Part shown: piece after piece, positions 8,492 through 19,710 of the stretch
Position numbering within the stretch: the stretch's first letter is position 1
Layout: the number at the start of each line of letters is the position of its first letter
Assembly: GCF_000473245.1 (NCBI RefSeq)
Contig: NC_022524.1
Span: forward strand, 1,202,501 to 1,266,500
Reading direction: 5' to 3'
Length of the DNA: 64,000 nt
From: Bacillus infantis NRRL B-14911
Lineage (GTDB): Bacteria; Bacillota; Bacilli; Bacillales; Cytobacillaceae
Program-made: the position numbers and the translations under genes
Notes under the pieces: model-generated
The model's database searches: none
The model's input: the letters and a program-made list of their open reading frames with translations, nothing else
Told to the model about the DNA's origin: nothing

Positions 8492-9737
8492 TTTCTGGAT
8501 TATCCTATTCCACACATACTGGAGCAAACTGAAGACGAAATCATTCATTATTACAACGATTGTCACGCTGCTGCTGATCATCGGCCTTACAAATATGCAG
8601 CAGATCATTGAAACGTTCGACAGTGGAGATGATGAGGTAAAGGTGGCTGTAATCGATGAAACAGGCAATCTCCTGAATCCTCTCCAGCAGCAGCTGAATA
8701 CAGCAGGCAGCACCCTGAAGCTTGAAGAGTTCAGCGGTTCGGCAGACGATGGCGAGGCAAAAGTGAAGGATGGCGATTATGCAGGGCTGCTTACTCTCTC
8801 AGCCGATTCCGAAGAGCTTCCTGCTGCCGAATACAAATCCCTCAGCCTGGCGGATACATCGGTATCAGGTGAGTTGGAGGGAGCCCTTCAGCAGGTAAAG
8901 ACCGGGATCGCAGCCTCAAAAATCAATCTTTCTGATGCTGAGCTTGCCAGTCTCTATGAGCCTGTCCAGTTCCAAAGGGATGCGCTGGAGGAGAATGCCA
9001 AAACAGAAGAAGAGCTGACACAGGCAAGGGGCCTTGTTTATGTGCTGCTGTTCATCATCTATTTTGCTGTCATCATGTATTCAAGCATGATTGCGATGGA
9101 AGTAGCTACGGAAAAATCTTCGCGTGTGATGGAAATCCTGATTTCAAGCGTTTCACCCATCAAGCAGATGTTCGCCAAAATTCTCGGGATCGCCTTGCTT
9201 AGCCTGACGCAGCTGTCGGTGCTGCTGCTGGTAGGCTACTTTTTCGTCAAGCGGAATCTTGAGTCGATGCAGGGAGGCTTCTTTGAATTCTTCGGATTCG
9301 GCGATATTCCGGCAGCCACTATCATGTATGCTGTAGTGTTCTTTATTCTCGGCTATCTCCTGTATGCCACACTTGCAGCTTTCCTGGGCTCGCTTGTCAG
9401 CAGGATCGAGGATGTCCAGCAGATGATCATGCCGATGACCATGCTCGTTGTAGCCGGCTTTATGATCGCGATCATCGGGCTGTCACAGCCGGAAAAAGCA
9501 TTTGTGACCATCAGCTCCTATATCCCGTTCTTTACCCCGATGCTGATGTTCATGAGAGTAGGAATGCTCACCCTGCCGGTCTGGGAGCCGATAGCGGGGA
9601 TTGGGATCCTGGTTGTGTCCATCCTGCTGCTCTCAATATTTGGAGCAAGGGTATACAAGGGCGGAGTGCTCATGTACGGAAAATCCAATTCCTTCAAGGA
9701 TATAAAAAAAGCTTTGCAGCTGTCTAAAAATAAATAG
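8484..9737 (+). CDS. yhaP: ABC-2 type permease YhaP
   Basis: A 417-residue permease of the NatB family. One membrane segment near residues 15-35 is followed by an extracytoplasmic domain of about 150 residues rich in Glu, Asp and Ser. Five or six hydrophobic segments fill the C-terminal half, including IEDVQQMIMPMTM. The ATG at 8484 overlaps the yhaQ stop; AAAGGTG at 8467 gives about 10-base spacing. The GTG at 8475 is too close to that site. It pairs with YhaQ for ATP-driven export. A terminator follows at 9973. Confidence 0.9.
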   Translation: MNNFWIILFHTYWSKLKTKSFIITTIVTLLLIIGLTNMQQIIETFDSGDDEVKVAVIDETGNLLNPLQQQLNTAGSTLKLEEFSGSADDGEAKVKDGDYAGLLTLSADSEELPAAEYKSLSLADTSVSGELEGALQQVKTGIAASKINLSDAELASLYEPVQFQRDALEENAKTEEELTQARGLVYVLLFIIYFAVIMYSSMIAMEVATEKSSRVMEILISSVSPIKQMFAKILGIALLSLTQLSVLLLVGYFFVKRNLESMQGGFFEFFGFGDIPAATIMYAVVFFILGYLLYATLAAFLGSLVSRIEDVQQMIMPMTMLVVAGFMIAIIGLSQPEKAFVTISSYIPFFTPMLMFMRVGMLTLPVWEPIAGIGILVVSILLLSIFGARVYKGGVLMYGKSNSFKDIKKALQLSKNK

Positions 9738-9790
9738 GCGGTCAATCAGCCCTGGCAAGCTTAATGAATAATTTCCGCCTATAAATGGGG

Positions 9791-9923
9791 CTGTTGATTT
9801 GCGTTCCAGGCACTCCGCTTTCCGCGGGGCGACGCTGAGCCTCCTCAGAGCAAGCTCTTGCGGGGTCTCAGCCTTGCCGCTATCTCCCGCAGGAGTCTGC
9901 GTGCCTTGCACTCCAATCAACAG
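9791..9923 (+). repeat. 133-bp palindromic dispersed repeat, copy 1
   Basis: The 9-bp terminal inverted repeat CTGTTGATT / AATCAACAG bounds a GC-rich imperfect palindrome. It contains CTTTCCGCGG, GAGCCTCCTC, GGGGTCTCA and CCCGCAGGAGTC. Two further copies lie at 24692-24823 and 51105-51237. It is between the 3' ends of converging genes and has no coding capacity of its own. Confidence 0.93.
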
Positions 9924-9972
9924 GCTTAAATACTTAATGCCGCTGTTCCAATGTTCTAAAAAATAATGACTG

Positions 9973-10010
9973 CAGACAAACCCGATTTATATCAGGTTTG
10001 TCTGTTTTTT
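9973..10010. terminator. Terminator between yhaP and the LysE-type gene
   Basis: The stem CAGACAAACC / GGTTTGTCTG (9973-9982, 9995-10004) is followed by TTTTTT in the plus direction. A-rich sequence on the left may also serve the minus-strand gene. Confidence 0.85.
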
Positions 10011-10642
10011 TATCCAAACAAAGAAGCAATCCCCTGATATCCAAAATAGATTCCGAAAAGAATAAGCGACAGTCCGGAAAGCATGCTGATGATGATGATC
10101 GCTTTTGAGGTCAGGAACCGCCTGAATCCGCTCGTCAGGCCTGCCACAAAAATGTCCCAAAGGCCCAGTCCGATAAAAATCATGAGGCTGTAGACAAGAA
10201 GCTGGCCTGTCCCAAAGGAGGACGCAGTTTTGGCCAAAACCGATCCGTAAATCCCCAGCCAAAACAAAATCGACAGCGGGCTTGAAACCGACATGATGAA
10301 TCCGGTGAAAAAGCATTTGAACAGCGATTCTTTGCTCCGTATGTAAGTGACAGATATTTTATTGGCATTCATCATGCCTTCGATTCCGGAATAAAGAAGA
10401 ATAAAACCGCCGAACAGCCACAGGAAGGTTTGAATCATAGGGGAGTCAAGGAATTGCACGAGTCCGAGATAGACGATCAGCATATAAACCCCGTCAGCGA
10501 TCATCGATCCCGCGCCGACAATCCATGCGTGCCAAAATCCGTTTTTCAGCCCCTTTTCCAGCCTGACAGCATTGACAGGGCCGATCGGCGCCGCCAGTGA
10601 AAGTCCTAAAACGATATAGCTGATGTATATTCCAATGCTCAA
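10010..10642 (-). CDS. LysE/RhtB-family amino-acid exporter
   Basis: A 210-residue membrane protein with about six hydrophobic segments. The N-terminal signature LSLAAPIGPVNA is typical of LysE/RhtB/YggA exporters, and SSPLSILFWLGIYGS matches the second family motif. I choose the TTG at 10642 because AGGCGAGTG lies seven bases upstream. Other in-frame starts at 10651 (GTG) and 10663 (TTG) would overlap or precede that site. Family members export amino acids such as lysine, threonine or homoserine; the substrate cannot be predicted. It is transcribed alone, away from the thiC leader. Confidence 0.83.
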   Translation of the reverse strand: MSIGIYISYIVLGLSLAAPIGPVNAVRLEKGLKNGFWHAWIVGAGSMIADGVYMLIVYLGLVQFLDSPMIQTFLWLFGGFILLYSGIEGMMNANKISVTYIRSKESLFKCFFTGFIMSVSSPLSILFWLGIYGSVLAKTASSFGTGQLLVYSLMIFIGLGLWDIFVAGLTSGFRRFLTSKAIIIISMLSGLSLILFGIYFGYQGIASLFG

Positions 10643-10793
10643 TGATATCACTCGCCTATTCAAGGATTAGCCCGGAAGGACTAGTACAATTTTATGCAGC
10701 AAACACAGAGGGTAGGACCGCAAATCTTAAAATCTCCAGCTTTGTGTTTTTGGAATAATATGAAATTAGTCTGTTCTCTTCCTGGTCGGCATA

Positions 10794-10802
10794 TGGTATA
10801 GT
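10794..10802 (+). promoter_or_regulatory. Extended -10 promoter for the first TPP riboswitch
   Basis: TGGTATAGT is an extended -10 element about 26 bases before the aptamer. No good -35 hexamer is visible. Confidence 0.5.
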
Positions 10803-10827
10803 AGCTTATGAAAATAGCATATTTTGG

Positions 10828-10924
10828 CACTGGGGGTGCCGGTAGAGGCCGGCTGAGAGTAAGACCCGTTTTTAGTCTTTGACCCTTTTATACCTGATCT
10901 GGTTCGTACCAGCGGAGGGAAGTG
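10828..10924 (+). ncRNA. TPP riboswitch (THI-box) aptamer 1
   Basis: The conserved THI-box elements are all present: GGGGTGCC, GGCTGAGAG, ACCCTTTTATACCTGATCTG, then GTACCAGCGGAGGGAAGTG. CACT at the 5' end pairs with AGTG at the 3' end to close P1. A terminator hairpin lies 28 bases downstream. No thiamin gene follows directly: the next feature is a second TPP aptamer, so this is either the upstream half of a tandem switch or an orphan. Confidence 0.95.
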
Positions 10925-10951
10925 TAGATGGCTTTTATTTGTCATACATAC

Positions 10952-10981
10952 GCGGACTCCTTTTGCAGGAGTCCGCTTTTT
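10952..10981 (+). terminator. Terminator of TPP riboswitch 1
   Basis: A perfect 9-bp stem GCGGACTCC / GGAGTCCGC is followed by TTTTT, the expected expression platform of a transcription-terminating riboswitch. Confidence 0.92.
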
Positions 10982-11032
10982 AGCTTCTGCAGAAGAAAGA
11001 TGCGGCAGCTGTATGCCATTTTTTGGCCTGGC

Positions 11033-11066
11033 ATGCCCCCGGTGCAATATGCAAGGGGGGTTTTTG
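11033..11066 (+). terminator. Second terminator-like hairpin between the two TPP aptamers
   Basis: CCCCC (11036-11040) pairs with GGGGG (11055-11059) around TGCAATATGCA and is followed by TTTTT. It gives a second stop signal ahead of aptamer 2. Confidence 0.6.
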
Positions 11067-11122
11067 CTGTGAAAAAATAAACGCATGAAAAAATAGTGTG
11101 CAGATAACTTGATGTTTTTATT

Positions 11123-11150
11123 TTGAAAAATGCAAGAAAGTTTCTATTAG
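11123..11150 (+). promoter_or_regulatory. Possible separate promoter for aptamer 2 and thiC
   Basis: TTGAAA at 11123-11128 and TATTAG at 11145-11150 are 16 bp apart, ending 11 bases before aptamer 2. If used, thiC transcription would not depend on aptamer 1. Confidence 0.35.
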
Positions 11151-11160
11151 ATTTTATTCA

Positions 11161-11244
11161 CTGCTGGGGGAGCTTTACAGGCTGAGAAAGGAAAATCCTA
11201 AACCCTTGGAACCTGATCTGATTAATGTCAGCGTAGGGAAGCAG
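11161..11244 (+). ncRNA. TPP riboswitch (THI-box) aptamer 2, thiC leader
   Basis: THI-box elements are GGCTGAGAAAGG, ACCCTTGGAACCTGATCTG and AATGTCAGCGTAGGGAAGCAG. P1 is closed by CTGCT (11161-11165) and AGCAG (11240-11244). No T-run terminator follows. Instead CTTCCTCC at 11258-11265 is complementary to GGAGGAAG at 11297-11304, which overlaps the thiC ribosome binding site, suggesting translational control. Confidence 0.95.
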
Positions 11245-11269
11245 CCGGCATGGCCTGCTTCCTCCGTAA

Positions 11270-13072
<1,803 letters not shown>

Positions 13073-13100
13073 ACATAGAAGAAATACTGAAGTTTGGAAA

Positions 13101-13253
13101 ATGGAAGAGCAGATCCTCAATATGCAGCAAAAGATCCGGGGGCTGGAAAAGCAAATTTCAGAGATACAGAGAAGCTGCTCCCATATCTATTATGAGGCAG
13201 ATGGATACAGGACCTGCACAAAATGCCGCAAGAGCGAATCGGTCCACTATTGA
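13101..13253 (+). CDS. Small zinc-ribbon-like protein of unknown function
   Basis: A 50-residue protein starting MEEQILNMQQKIRGLEKQ. The first 27 residues form a probable coiled coil. The C-terminal half has Cys and His in CSH plus CTKC, arranged like a small zinc ribbon. It begins 28 bp after the thiC stop and ends 5 bp before a terminator, so it is probably read from the thiC transcript. The ribosome binding site is weak (GAAGTTTGG region). I do not recognise a named family. A competing frame starting at 13069 has no motif support. Confidence 0.5.
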   Translation: MEEQILNMQQKIRGLEKQISEIQRSCSHIYYEADGYRTCTKCRKSESVHY

Positions 13254-13257
13254 ATAA

Positions 13258-13300
13258 GACAAAGGCTTGCCAGGATATCCCGGCAGGCCTTTGTCTATTC
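13258..13300. terminator. Terminator after thiC and its small partner
   Basis: GACAAAGGC / GCCTTTGTC (13258-13266, 13287-13295) is extended by an inner TTGCC / GGCA pair. It lies between converging genes and overlaps the end of the minus-strand gene. Confidence 0.75.
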
Positions 13301-13489
13301 GCTGGACTGTTTTTCCATTTGCCTTTGTATGCTGCCGTAAGTAGGCAGATAAACAATGCCGATGCTCCATGCAGCAGCAGCCGTGAACTTCCAGCTTCCT
13401 GTCAGAGCCGAAATGATGATGAACAAAAGAAACAGGCCGGCAGAAATATATTTGAGTCTAATAAGTGCCGATTGAGGATTTTTATACAA
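13295..13489 (-). CDS. Small two-helix membrane protein
   Basis: A 64-residue protein with two hydrophobic segments, at roughly residues 13-29 and 35-49, and a polar Gln/Lys-rich tail. The start is TTG at 13489, supported by TAGGAGTGATT on the minus strand at correct spacing. It does not match a family I can name. It converges on the thiC unit and is divergent from yhaO. Confidence 0.6.
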   Translation of the reverse strand: MYKNPQSALIRLKYISAGLFLLFIIISALTGSWKFTAAAAWSIGIVYLPTYGSIQRQMEKQSSE

Positions 13490-13630
13490 GGGTAATCACT
13501 CCTAATGTTATTTGCTTCTTATACTCTCCGAAGATGCAAAAGGTTCAAAGCCTGATAACTTTTTGTAGAGGAACGTGCATTCGCTTTTTCCAGGTGATAA
13601 AATAGGAGAAAAGCGCTGAAAGGGAACATT

Positions 13631-14851
13631 ATGAAGGAAATTACATTTATTCATGCAGCAGACCTGCATCTGGACAGCCCTATGCTCGGGCTTTCCAGCC
13701 TGCAGGATGATTTATTCGATAAAATTAAAGAAAGCACATTTGCCGCTCTGAAAAATATAGTGGATGCTGCCCTTGCAAGGAAGGTGGACTTTGTCATTCT
13801 GGCAGGAGATCTGTTTGACGGTGAAGACAGGAGCATAAAGGCACAGGCAAGGCTGCGAAAGGAAATGAACCGCCTTGCGGAAAAGAATATACCTGTTTAC
13901 GCAGTCCATGGAAATCATGACCATTTTGAGGGCACCTGGTCCCACATCAGTCTGCCGGACAATGTACATATTTTCCCTCACCAGCCAAGTGAGGAAAGCT
14001 ATACAGCACCAAATGGGACAACGGTCAGCCTGCATGGCTTCAGCTACCCGAGGAGGCATGTTTCCGAGAGGATGATCAGCCAGTATCCGGTTCGGGGAAT
14101 GTCGGACTTCCATATCGGCATCCTGCATGGCAGCCTTGAAGGGGAGACCGGCCATGGCCGCTATGCCCCGTTTATTTTAAAAGAGCTGCTGGATAAGGAA
14201 TACGACTACTGGGCTCTGGGCCATATCCATAAAAGAATGGTTCTGAATGCTGAGCCGCCGGTCATCTATCCGGGAAATACTCAGGGGCGCAGCCGGAAGG
14301 AAAGCGGGGCGAAAGGCTGCTACCATGTCACACTGAATGAAGCAGGGGCAGATTTTGAATTTCTTCAATGCCACAGCTTCCGCTGGGAGCAGAGAACAGT
14401 CGATATCAGCGGACTATCAGCATTTGATGAGGTCTACAGCAGGTGCCTTCAAGCTGTTGAAGAAGAGCGGAAGAATGGCGGTGTCATTCTTGAACTTTTC
14501 CTGGAGGGGGCATCACTCAGTCCGCAGGATATGAATGCTGTGGCCGGGGGTGAACTGCTCTCACTCCTTCAAGAGGAAGAGGTAGGGAATATGCCATTTG
14601 TATGGGTGAGCGCAGTTATAGCCGAAGAGCAGCAGAGCTGGGACAGAAATCAGCTGAGGGAAAAAGCAGATTTTTTCAGCGGGCTGTTTGCTGCTGCGGA
14701 CGGGTTTGAAGATTTTGAAGAAAGCTTGGGAAGCCTTTACAGCCACCCGCTGGCAAGAAGGTATGCAGAAAGTATGGAGGAGGGGGAAAAGGCAGTGCTT
14801 TTAAAAGAAGCGGAAGAGATGCTGCTGGGGCTCCTTTACAAAAATGACTGA
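13631..14851 (+). CDS. yhaO: YhaO, SbcD-like metallophosphoesterase (DNA exonuclease)
   Basis: A 406-residue nuclease subunit. Calcineurin-type metal motifs appear in order: ADLHLDSP with D11 and H13, GDLFDGE, GNHDH, ILHGS and GHIHKR. The C-terminal part is the capping/partner-binding region. GAAAGGG precedes the ATG. It lies 29 bp ahead of yhaN, and the pair resembles SbcD/SbcC (Mre11/Rad50). The family handles DNA ends or hairpins; B. subtilis YhaO is described as a DNA repair exonuclease-like protein. Confidence 0.92.
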   Translation: MKEITFIHAADLHLDSPMLGLSSLQDDLFDKIKESTFAALKNIVDAALARKVDFVILAGDLFDGEDRSIKAQARLRKEMNRLAEKNIPVYAVHGNHDHFEGTWSHISLPDNVHIFPHQPSEESYTAPNGTTVSLHGFSYPRRHVSERMISQYPVRGMSDFHIGILHGSLEGETGHGRYAPFILKELLDKEYDYWALGHIHKRMVLNAEPPVIYPGNTQGRSRKESGAKGCYHVTLNEAGADFEFLQCHSFRWEQRTVDISGLSAFDEVYSRCLQAVEEERKNGGVILELFLEGASLSPQDMNAVAGGELLSLLQEEEVGNMPFVWVSAVIAEEQQSWDRNQLREKADFFSGLFAAADGFEDFEESLGSLYSHPLARRYAESMEEGEKAVLLKEAEEMLLGLLYKND

Positions 14852-14880
14852 AAGGCAGCGCAGGGAAGGGGAACAGCTCT

Positions 14881-17800
14881 ATGAAAATACTTGAAATCCA
14901 TATATACGGCTACGGCAAACTTGAAGATGCTGTCTATTCCGGCATTGGAGATTTCCAGGTCTTCTTTGGCGAAAATGAAGCAGGCAAATCTACCATCATG
15001 TCTTTTATACACAGCATCCTGTTTGGCTTTCCCTCCAGGCAGCAGGCTGAGCTCAGATATGAACCGAAATTTGGGGCGAAATACGGAGGCAGGATCACAG
15101 CTTCCTTCCCTGGAAGGGGAAAAGCAGTCATCGAGCGGGTAAAAGGAAAATCAGCAGGAGATGTAAGTGTGGTGATGGAGACTGGGGAACGAGGAGGGGA
15201 AGAGCTCCTTGGCGAACTCCTTTCACATGTAGATAAAACGCTTTTCCAGGCCATTTTTTCATTCAATCTCCATGGGCTGCAGAATGTCCACTCCATGAAA
15301 AATGAAGAGCTGAGCAAATTCCTTTTTTCCGCCGGTGCTATAGGGTCTGATCGTCTGGCAGCTGCAGAAAACAAAATACAGAAAGAAATGGAAGGGCTTT
15401 TTAGGCCGGGCGGGAAAATCCCTGTTTTGAATGACCAGCTGAAAAAACTGAAGCAGCTGCATGCTGATCTTAAAAAAGCAGAACAGAAAAACGGACAATA
15501 TTGGGCCATGGCGGCTGAGCGGAAGGCTGCTGCCGCGAGGATTGAAAGCCTGCGCAATGAAGCAGATGCATTAGGGGTCCGGCTCTATCAGCTGGAAGAG
15601 TGGATGCGTATGGGCCCGGTCCATAAAAAGGTGCAGCTTTTAAGGCAGGAAGCAGAAGCCGGTACAGGGGGGCGTTTTCCTCCGGGAGGGCTGGAGAAAC
15701 TGGAGCAGCTGAACCAAAATGAAATCCCGCTGAAGGGAAGGGATGCGAGCCTTTCAGCCAGGCTTGCTGCCCTTAGGGAAGAGGCAGGGAAGATCAGCCC
15801 GGATCAGCTGGTCCTTGATCATGAAAAAGAGATCCTGTCACTTCACGAAAAGATGCCTGCATACGGACAGCTTGTCCAGCAGGCTAAGCAGGCTTCCTAT
15901 AAAATCAGGAAGCTGGAGGAAGAGTCGGATCAATTGAAGGACAGGCTTCATCTGCGCTTGTCAGATGAAGAGCTGGAACAGGCAGATACAAGCATCTTCA
16001 TGCAGGAAAAAACTGCTGAGGCACAGCGCAAAAAGCAGAGGCTTGCAGAAAAGCGTGCGGAGCTTGATGAACGCTTCTCGGAAGAAAAGGACAGGCTGGT
16101 CAGCTTGGAAGAGGAATTAAATCAGGTGAATGCCGCTCTCCTGCCCGATGAAGAGCTGGGAGAAATCCGCCGCCGGCTCGCGGGGGAATCTGATCCCGAG
16201 AGTCTTCTGAGAAAAAGGGAAGACCTTGAGGGAAGGTCAGCCTTCCTGAAGAATGCAATCCGGCATGACAAAGCATCGCAGCAAAAACAGCGTGCAGCAG
16301 TAAAGATTCAGGCGCTGATGGTTGCGCTCATCTGTGCCGGGCTGATTGCCTGGGGCCTGGCAGATAGCCAATGGGAGTTTATGCTTGCAGCTATACCAGG
16401 ATTTGCTTTTATTGCCTGGCTTTTATTGAAAAAAGAAGACAACAGCCCATCGAGATTTCTAAAGGAAGAGCTTATTTCCATTGAGAAAAGCATGGAAGAA
16501 CTGGATGAACGCATAAAAAGTCCGCAGGCGGAAGGGGCGTTTTACCTGAAAGAGCGGATTGAAAAGGACAGGCAGCTTAGGGAACGGCAGCTGCAGCTGA
16601 ATGTCAGGCTGCAGCAGCAGAATGAGCAATATGATAAAGTCATTGCTGCTTTTGAAATATGGGAGGAAGAATCCGCCCTTGCAGACAGCCTTCTTGCAGA
16701 ACTCGGCAGGCAGCTGTTCATTCCTGCTTCCTTGGCACAGTCCCATGTCCATGATGCTTTCATGCTGCTGGAAAAGCTAAAATCGGTCAGGCGTGAGCTC
16801 CGCCATGAAAAAGCGGAGGCAGCTGCTGCTGAGAAAGCAGCTGCTGAAATTGCTGGACTCGCCAATAGGCTTGCAGAGCTCATCCTAGAAGAAGCAGGAG
16901 GCAGTGTGCAGGAGACAGCCTTTACTTTGAAAAAACGGCTGCTGGAGGCTCAGGGCAAATGGAATGAGCTTAAAGCAAAGGAAGCAGCCATACAGGAGCT
17001 GAAAGAAGAGAAAGAGCAATGTGTTCGAGAGCTGGCTTACATCAGTGAAGAAAAAGAAAAGCTGTTCTTGACTGCTGAGGCAGACACAGAGGGGGATTTC
17101 ATTGAAAAAGGGATTCATGCAGTAAAGCAGGAAGAGCTGCAGGAAGAAATCAGGCATCTGGACAGGCAGCTGAAGCTTTCTTCCTTAACGGAAAAGGAAA
17201 GGGTTGAGTTCTCTGCCATTCCTGCTCCTGAAGCGGAAATTGCACGCTGCAGAGAAACCCTGGACGATATCAAAAAAGAACTCCCTCAGCTTCAGGATAA
17301 AGTGGCATCGCTGAACCATGAAATTGCCATGATCGAGGAAGGCGGCTTATACAGCGACCTGCTGCATAGATTTTCCCTTGCAAAGAGCGAGTTCAATGAA
17401 GGGGCGAGAAAGTGGGCCAAATATGCATTGGCCAGAAAGCTCCTTGAGAATACCGCTGAAGCGTACAAGCAAGAATATATGCCGGAGATGCTGGGAAAGG
17501 CGGAAGAATTTCTTTCCGTACTGACAGGCGGGCACTATGTCCGCATCACTCCAAAAGAAGAGGGGGCAGGACTTCTCGTGGAGAAAGGCGATGGCACCCT
17601 TTTCGAAGCCAATGAACTCAGCCAGGCAACGGCTGAGCAGGTGTATGTTTCCATCAGGCTGGCCTTGGCGGCAGCCATCTATAAAAGATACTCATTCCCT
17701 ATCATCATCGATGACAGCTTCGTCAATTTCGATCATGTAAGAACCAGGAGGATGATTGAGCTCCTGAGGGGTCTGAGGGGCCATCAGATATTGTTTTTTA

Positions 17801-17886
17801 CCTGCCAAAGGCATCTGCTTGAACACTTTCATCCAGATGAGGCGGCAGACCTTCAGGGCAGGAAAGTACAGCTCGCTGATAATTGA
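14881..17886 (+). CDS. yhaN: YhaN, SbcC/Rad50-like ATPase with internal membrane segments
   Basis: A 1001-residue ATPase. Walker [10 protein letters not shown] is near residue 35. Long coiled-coil arms fill most of the middle. The signature-like [20 protein letters not shown] and Walker [14 protein letters not shown] lie at the C-terminus. At about residues 478-497 and 504-520 there are two strongly hydrophobic stretches, so the hinge appears membrane-anchored, unlike SbcC, which has a zinc hook. The partner is YhaO, 29 bp upstream. ATP-driven opening of the nuclease dimer is inferred from Rad50. It is slightly longer than the B. subtilis protein. Confidence 0.9.
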   Translation: MKILEIHIYGYGKLEDAVYSGIGDFQVFFGENEAGKSTIMSFIHSILFGFPSRQQAELRYEPKFGAKYGGRITASFPGRGKAVIERVKGKSAGDVSVVMETGERGGEELLGELLSHVDKTLFQAIFSFNLHGLQNVHSMKNEELSKFLFSAGAIGSDRLAAAENKIQKEMEGLFRPGGKIPVLNDQLKKLKQLHADLKKAEQKNGQYWAMAAERKAAAARIESLRNEADALGVRLYQLEEWMRMGPVHKKVQLLRQEAEAGTGGRFPPGGLEKLEQLNQNEIPLKGRDASLSARLAALREEAGKISPDQLVLDHEKEILSLHEKMPAYGQLVQQAKQASYKIRKLEEESDQLKDRLHLRLSDEELEQADTSIFMQEKTAEAQRKKQRLAEKRAELDERFSEEKDRLVSLEEELNQVNAALLPDEELGEIRRRLAGESDPESLLRKREDLEGRSAFLKNAIRHDKASQQKQRAAVKIQALMVALICAGLIAWGLADSQWEFMLAAIPGFAFIAWLLLKKEDNSPSRFLKEELISIEKSMEELDERIKSPQAEGAFYLKERIEKDRQLRERQLQLNVRLQQQNEQYDKVIAAFEIWEEESALADSLLAELGRQLFIPASLAQSHVHDAFMLLEKLKSVRRELRHEKAEAAAAEKAAAEIAGLANRLAELILEEAGGSVQETAFTLKKRLLEAQGKWNELKAKEAAIQELKEEKEQCVRELAYISEEKEKLFLTAEADTEGDFIEKGIHAVKQEELQEEIRHLDRQLKLSSLTEKERVEFSAIPAPEAEIARCRETLDDIKKELPQLQDKVASLNHEIAMIEEGGLYSDLLHRFSLAKSEFNEGARKWAKYALARKLLENTAEAYKQEYMPEMLGKAEEFLSVLTGGHYVRITPKEEGAGLLVEKGDGTLFEANELSQATAEQVYVSIRLALAAAIYKRYSFPIIIDDSFVNFDHVRTRRMIELLRGLRGHQILFFTCQRHLLEHFHPDEAADLQGRKVQLADN

Positions 17887-17921
17887 AATCAGGCTCTCTT
17901 CTTATCAGTCACATCGGCATC

Positions 17922-17948
17922 AGTCCCTTGCACGCAAGGGGCTTTTTG
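17922..17948 (+). terminator. Terminator after yhaN
   Basis: AGTCCCTT / AAGGGGCT forms an 8-bp stem with one wobble pair, followed by TTTTT. It separates yhaON from yhaM. Confidence 0.75.
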
Positions 17949-18062
17949 CTGTGTTCCAATTCTGGACAGCGGATGCTGCATAAAATCCGGAGAGGGATTG
18001 CCCCTGCTCATAAATTGCCAGGGGAGACGAATCGTTCAGCCTGCTATACTGAATGCCTGGTA

Positions 18063-18071
18063 TGTTATAAT
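18063..18071 (+). promoter_or_regulatory. Extended -10 promoter of yhaM
   Basis: TGTTATAAT is an extended -10 ending 30 bases before the yhaM ATG. No clear -35 element is seen. Confidence 0.55.
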
Positions 18072-18101
18072 ATTTTCATAGAAGGGAGCGTCGGTAGACC
18101 T

Positions 18102-19046
18102 ATGAATAAGGGGATTATGAATTACGAGGTTGGAGAGCAGGCAGAGCTGTTCATGCTGATTAAAAGCTCGACGAAAGGAATTGCCAGCAATGGCAAACCA
18201 TTCTTATCGCTCGTCTTCCAGGATCAGAGCGGCGATATAGAAGCAAAGCTCTGGGATGCTTCTGAAGAAGATGTTAAAAGCTACTCTCCTGAAACGATTG
18301 TTAAAGTTGCAGGCGATATCCAGAATTACCGGGGCCGGAGCCAATTGCGGATCCGCCAGATCCGGACGGCCTCACCATCTGATTCTGTCAAACTGGCAGA
18401 CTTCCTGGAGACAGCACCGATCGGCACAGATGAAATGACCAGCAAAATTACACAGTATATATTCGAGATGAAGAATCCGAATATCCAGCGTATCACAAGG
18501 CATCTGATCAAAAAGCATAATGAGGCATTCCTTCATTATCCGGCAGCAACAAAGAACCATCATGAATTTGTTTCCGGACTGGCTTATCATGTCGTGAGCA
18601 TGCTGGATCTGGCCAAGGCGATTTCAGGCCTTTATCCAAGCCTTGATAAGGATCTTTTGTATGCCGGGGTTATTCTCCATGATCTTGGAAAGGTAATTGA
18701 GCTTTCCGGGCCGATTTCGACTTCTTATACGGTGGAAGGAAATCTGCTAGGCCATATTACGATCATGGTGACTGAAATCGGCAAGGCTGCAGATGAACTG
18801 GGTATCTCAGGTGAAGAGGTGCTTGTGCTCCAGCATCTGGTCCTTTCCCATCATGGCAAAGCAGAATGGGGCAGCCCGAAGCCGCCGCTGATCAAAGAGG
18901 CGGAAATCCTCCATTATATAGATAATCTGGATGCAAAGATGAATATGATGGACAGGGCCTTGGAGAGAGTGAAGCCGGGAGAATATACAGAACGTGTATT
19001 TGCACTTGATAACCGTGCCTTCTATAAGCCGGTATTCCATAAATGA
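18102..19046 (+). CDS. yhaM: 3'-5' exoribonuclease YhaM
   Basis: A 314-residue protein, the same length as B. subtilis YhaM. An N-terminal OB-fold nucleic-acid-binding region (about residues 10-95, including [17 protein letters not shown]) is followed by an HD phosphohydrolase domain with HDLG at residues 193-196 and a conserved [13 protein letters not shown]. The ATG at 18102 gives the family N-terminus MxKGIMxY; the in-frame upstream extension is unsupported. It degrades short RNAs from the 3' end and can act on single-stranded DNA. It is followed by a strong terminator. Confidence 0.96.
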   Translation: MNKGIMNYEVGEQAELFMLIKSSTKGIASNGKPFLSLVFQDQSGDIEAKLWDASEEDVKSYSPETIVKVAGDIQNYRGRSQLRIRQIRTASPSDSVKLADFLETAPIGTDEMTSKITQYIFEMKNPNIQRITRHLIKKHNEAFLHYPAATKNHHEFVSGLAYHVVSMLDLAKAISGLYPSLDKDLLYAGVILHDLGKVIELSGPISTSYTVEGNLLGHITIMVTEIGKAADELGISGEEVLVLQHLVLSHHGKAEWGSPKPPLIKEAEILHYIDNLDAKMNMMDRALERVKPGEYTERVFALDNRAFYKPVFHK

Positions 19047-19056
19047 TATCTGCAGT

Positions 19057-19094
19057 AAAATACCCCGTGCCAAAATGGCCGGGGTATTTTGATT
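19057..19094 (+). terminator. Terminator after yhaM
   Basis: A perfect 10-bp stem AAAATACCCC / GGGGTATTTT with a T-rich tail. Confidence 0.9.
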
Positions 19095-19257
19095 GTGGTG
19101 CAATTTACCAAAAAAATAGGCGGAGTCCGGAAATCCTGTCATGCCGGCAATTGGAAAGTCCGGAAAAAATAAATAATTTTTTTAGAAATTATTACCATGT
19201 CATTATTGAACCAAATAATCCATAATATAACCATTATAGATAAAGGGGGAAATGTGA

Positions 19258-19470
19258 ATGTTTAAAGCTGAAAGAGGATCAATGGAAGAGGCTTTGTATA
19301 TTTTGCAGAATATTGGACTGCAGCTTAATGAATATGAAAAAACGAACTCAAACATTCCAGTGAAAAATTACAAGGAATTATTGGAATTCAGCATTTCCAT
19401 TGCGAGGAAAACAACAGAAGTTTCTGAAACCATTGATGAAATGATCGGGGACATTGAATCCCAACTATAA
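19258..19470 (+). CDS. Hypothetical acidic helical protein
   Basis: A 70-residue protein beginning MFKAERGSMEEALYIL. It is predicted all-helical and acidic, with no signal peptide, membrane segment or Cys. AAAGGGGGA lies eight bases before the ATG, and a terminator follows within 50 bp, so this is a genuine single-gene unit. I do not recognise the family. It sits between yhaM and yhaL. Confidence 0.7.
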   Translation: MFKAERGSMEEALYILQNIGLQLNEYEKTNSNIPVKNYKELLEFSISIARKTTEVSETIDEMIGDIESQL

Positions 19471-19518
19471 AACTGCAGGCGGATTGAATTATGGACACTT
19501 TATTAGTATACAGTTAAG

Positions 19519-19555
19519 CAGCTGAACCTCAAATATGACGGTCAGCTGTTTTTTT
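19519..19555 (+). terminator. Terminator after the 70-residue gene
   Basis: The stem CAGCTGA / TCAGCTG (19519-19525, 19542-19548) is followed by seven T. Confidence 0.88.
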
Positions 19556-19710
19556 GTATAAAAAGCAGCTTCGTACTTATATACCCTTAAGGGGAAAGGT
19601 TAAACCTGCAAATAGAATTTTATTTAAGCATATTTTAATTCTGACAGCCATATACATAAGCTACAAAGAAAAGATGGGACAGCCCTTCATGGAAAGGAGA
19701 CAATAAAGCA

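Noticed and set aside
9791-9923. The 133-bp repeat as a CRISPR unit or as a protein-coding gene
   Set aside because: The copies are tens of kilobases apart with no spacers, and the short frames in them differ between copies.
10928-11083. Short plus-strand frame starting just after the first TPP aptamer, with GGAGGGAAG as a possible ribosome binding site
   Set aside because: It runs through two intrinsic terminators and has no family similarity; the GGAGGGAAG belongs to the aptamer itself.
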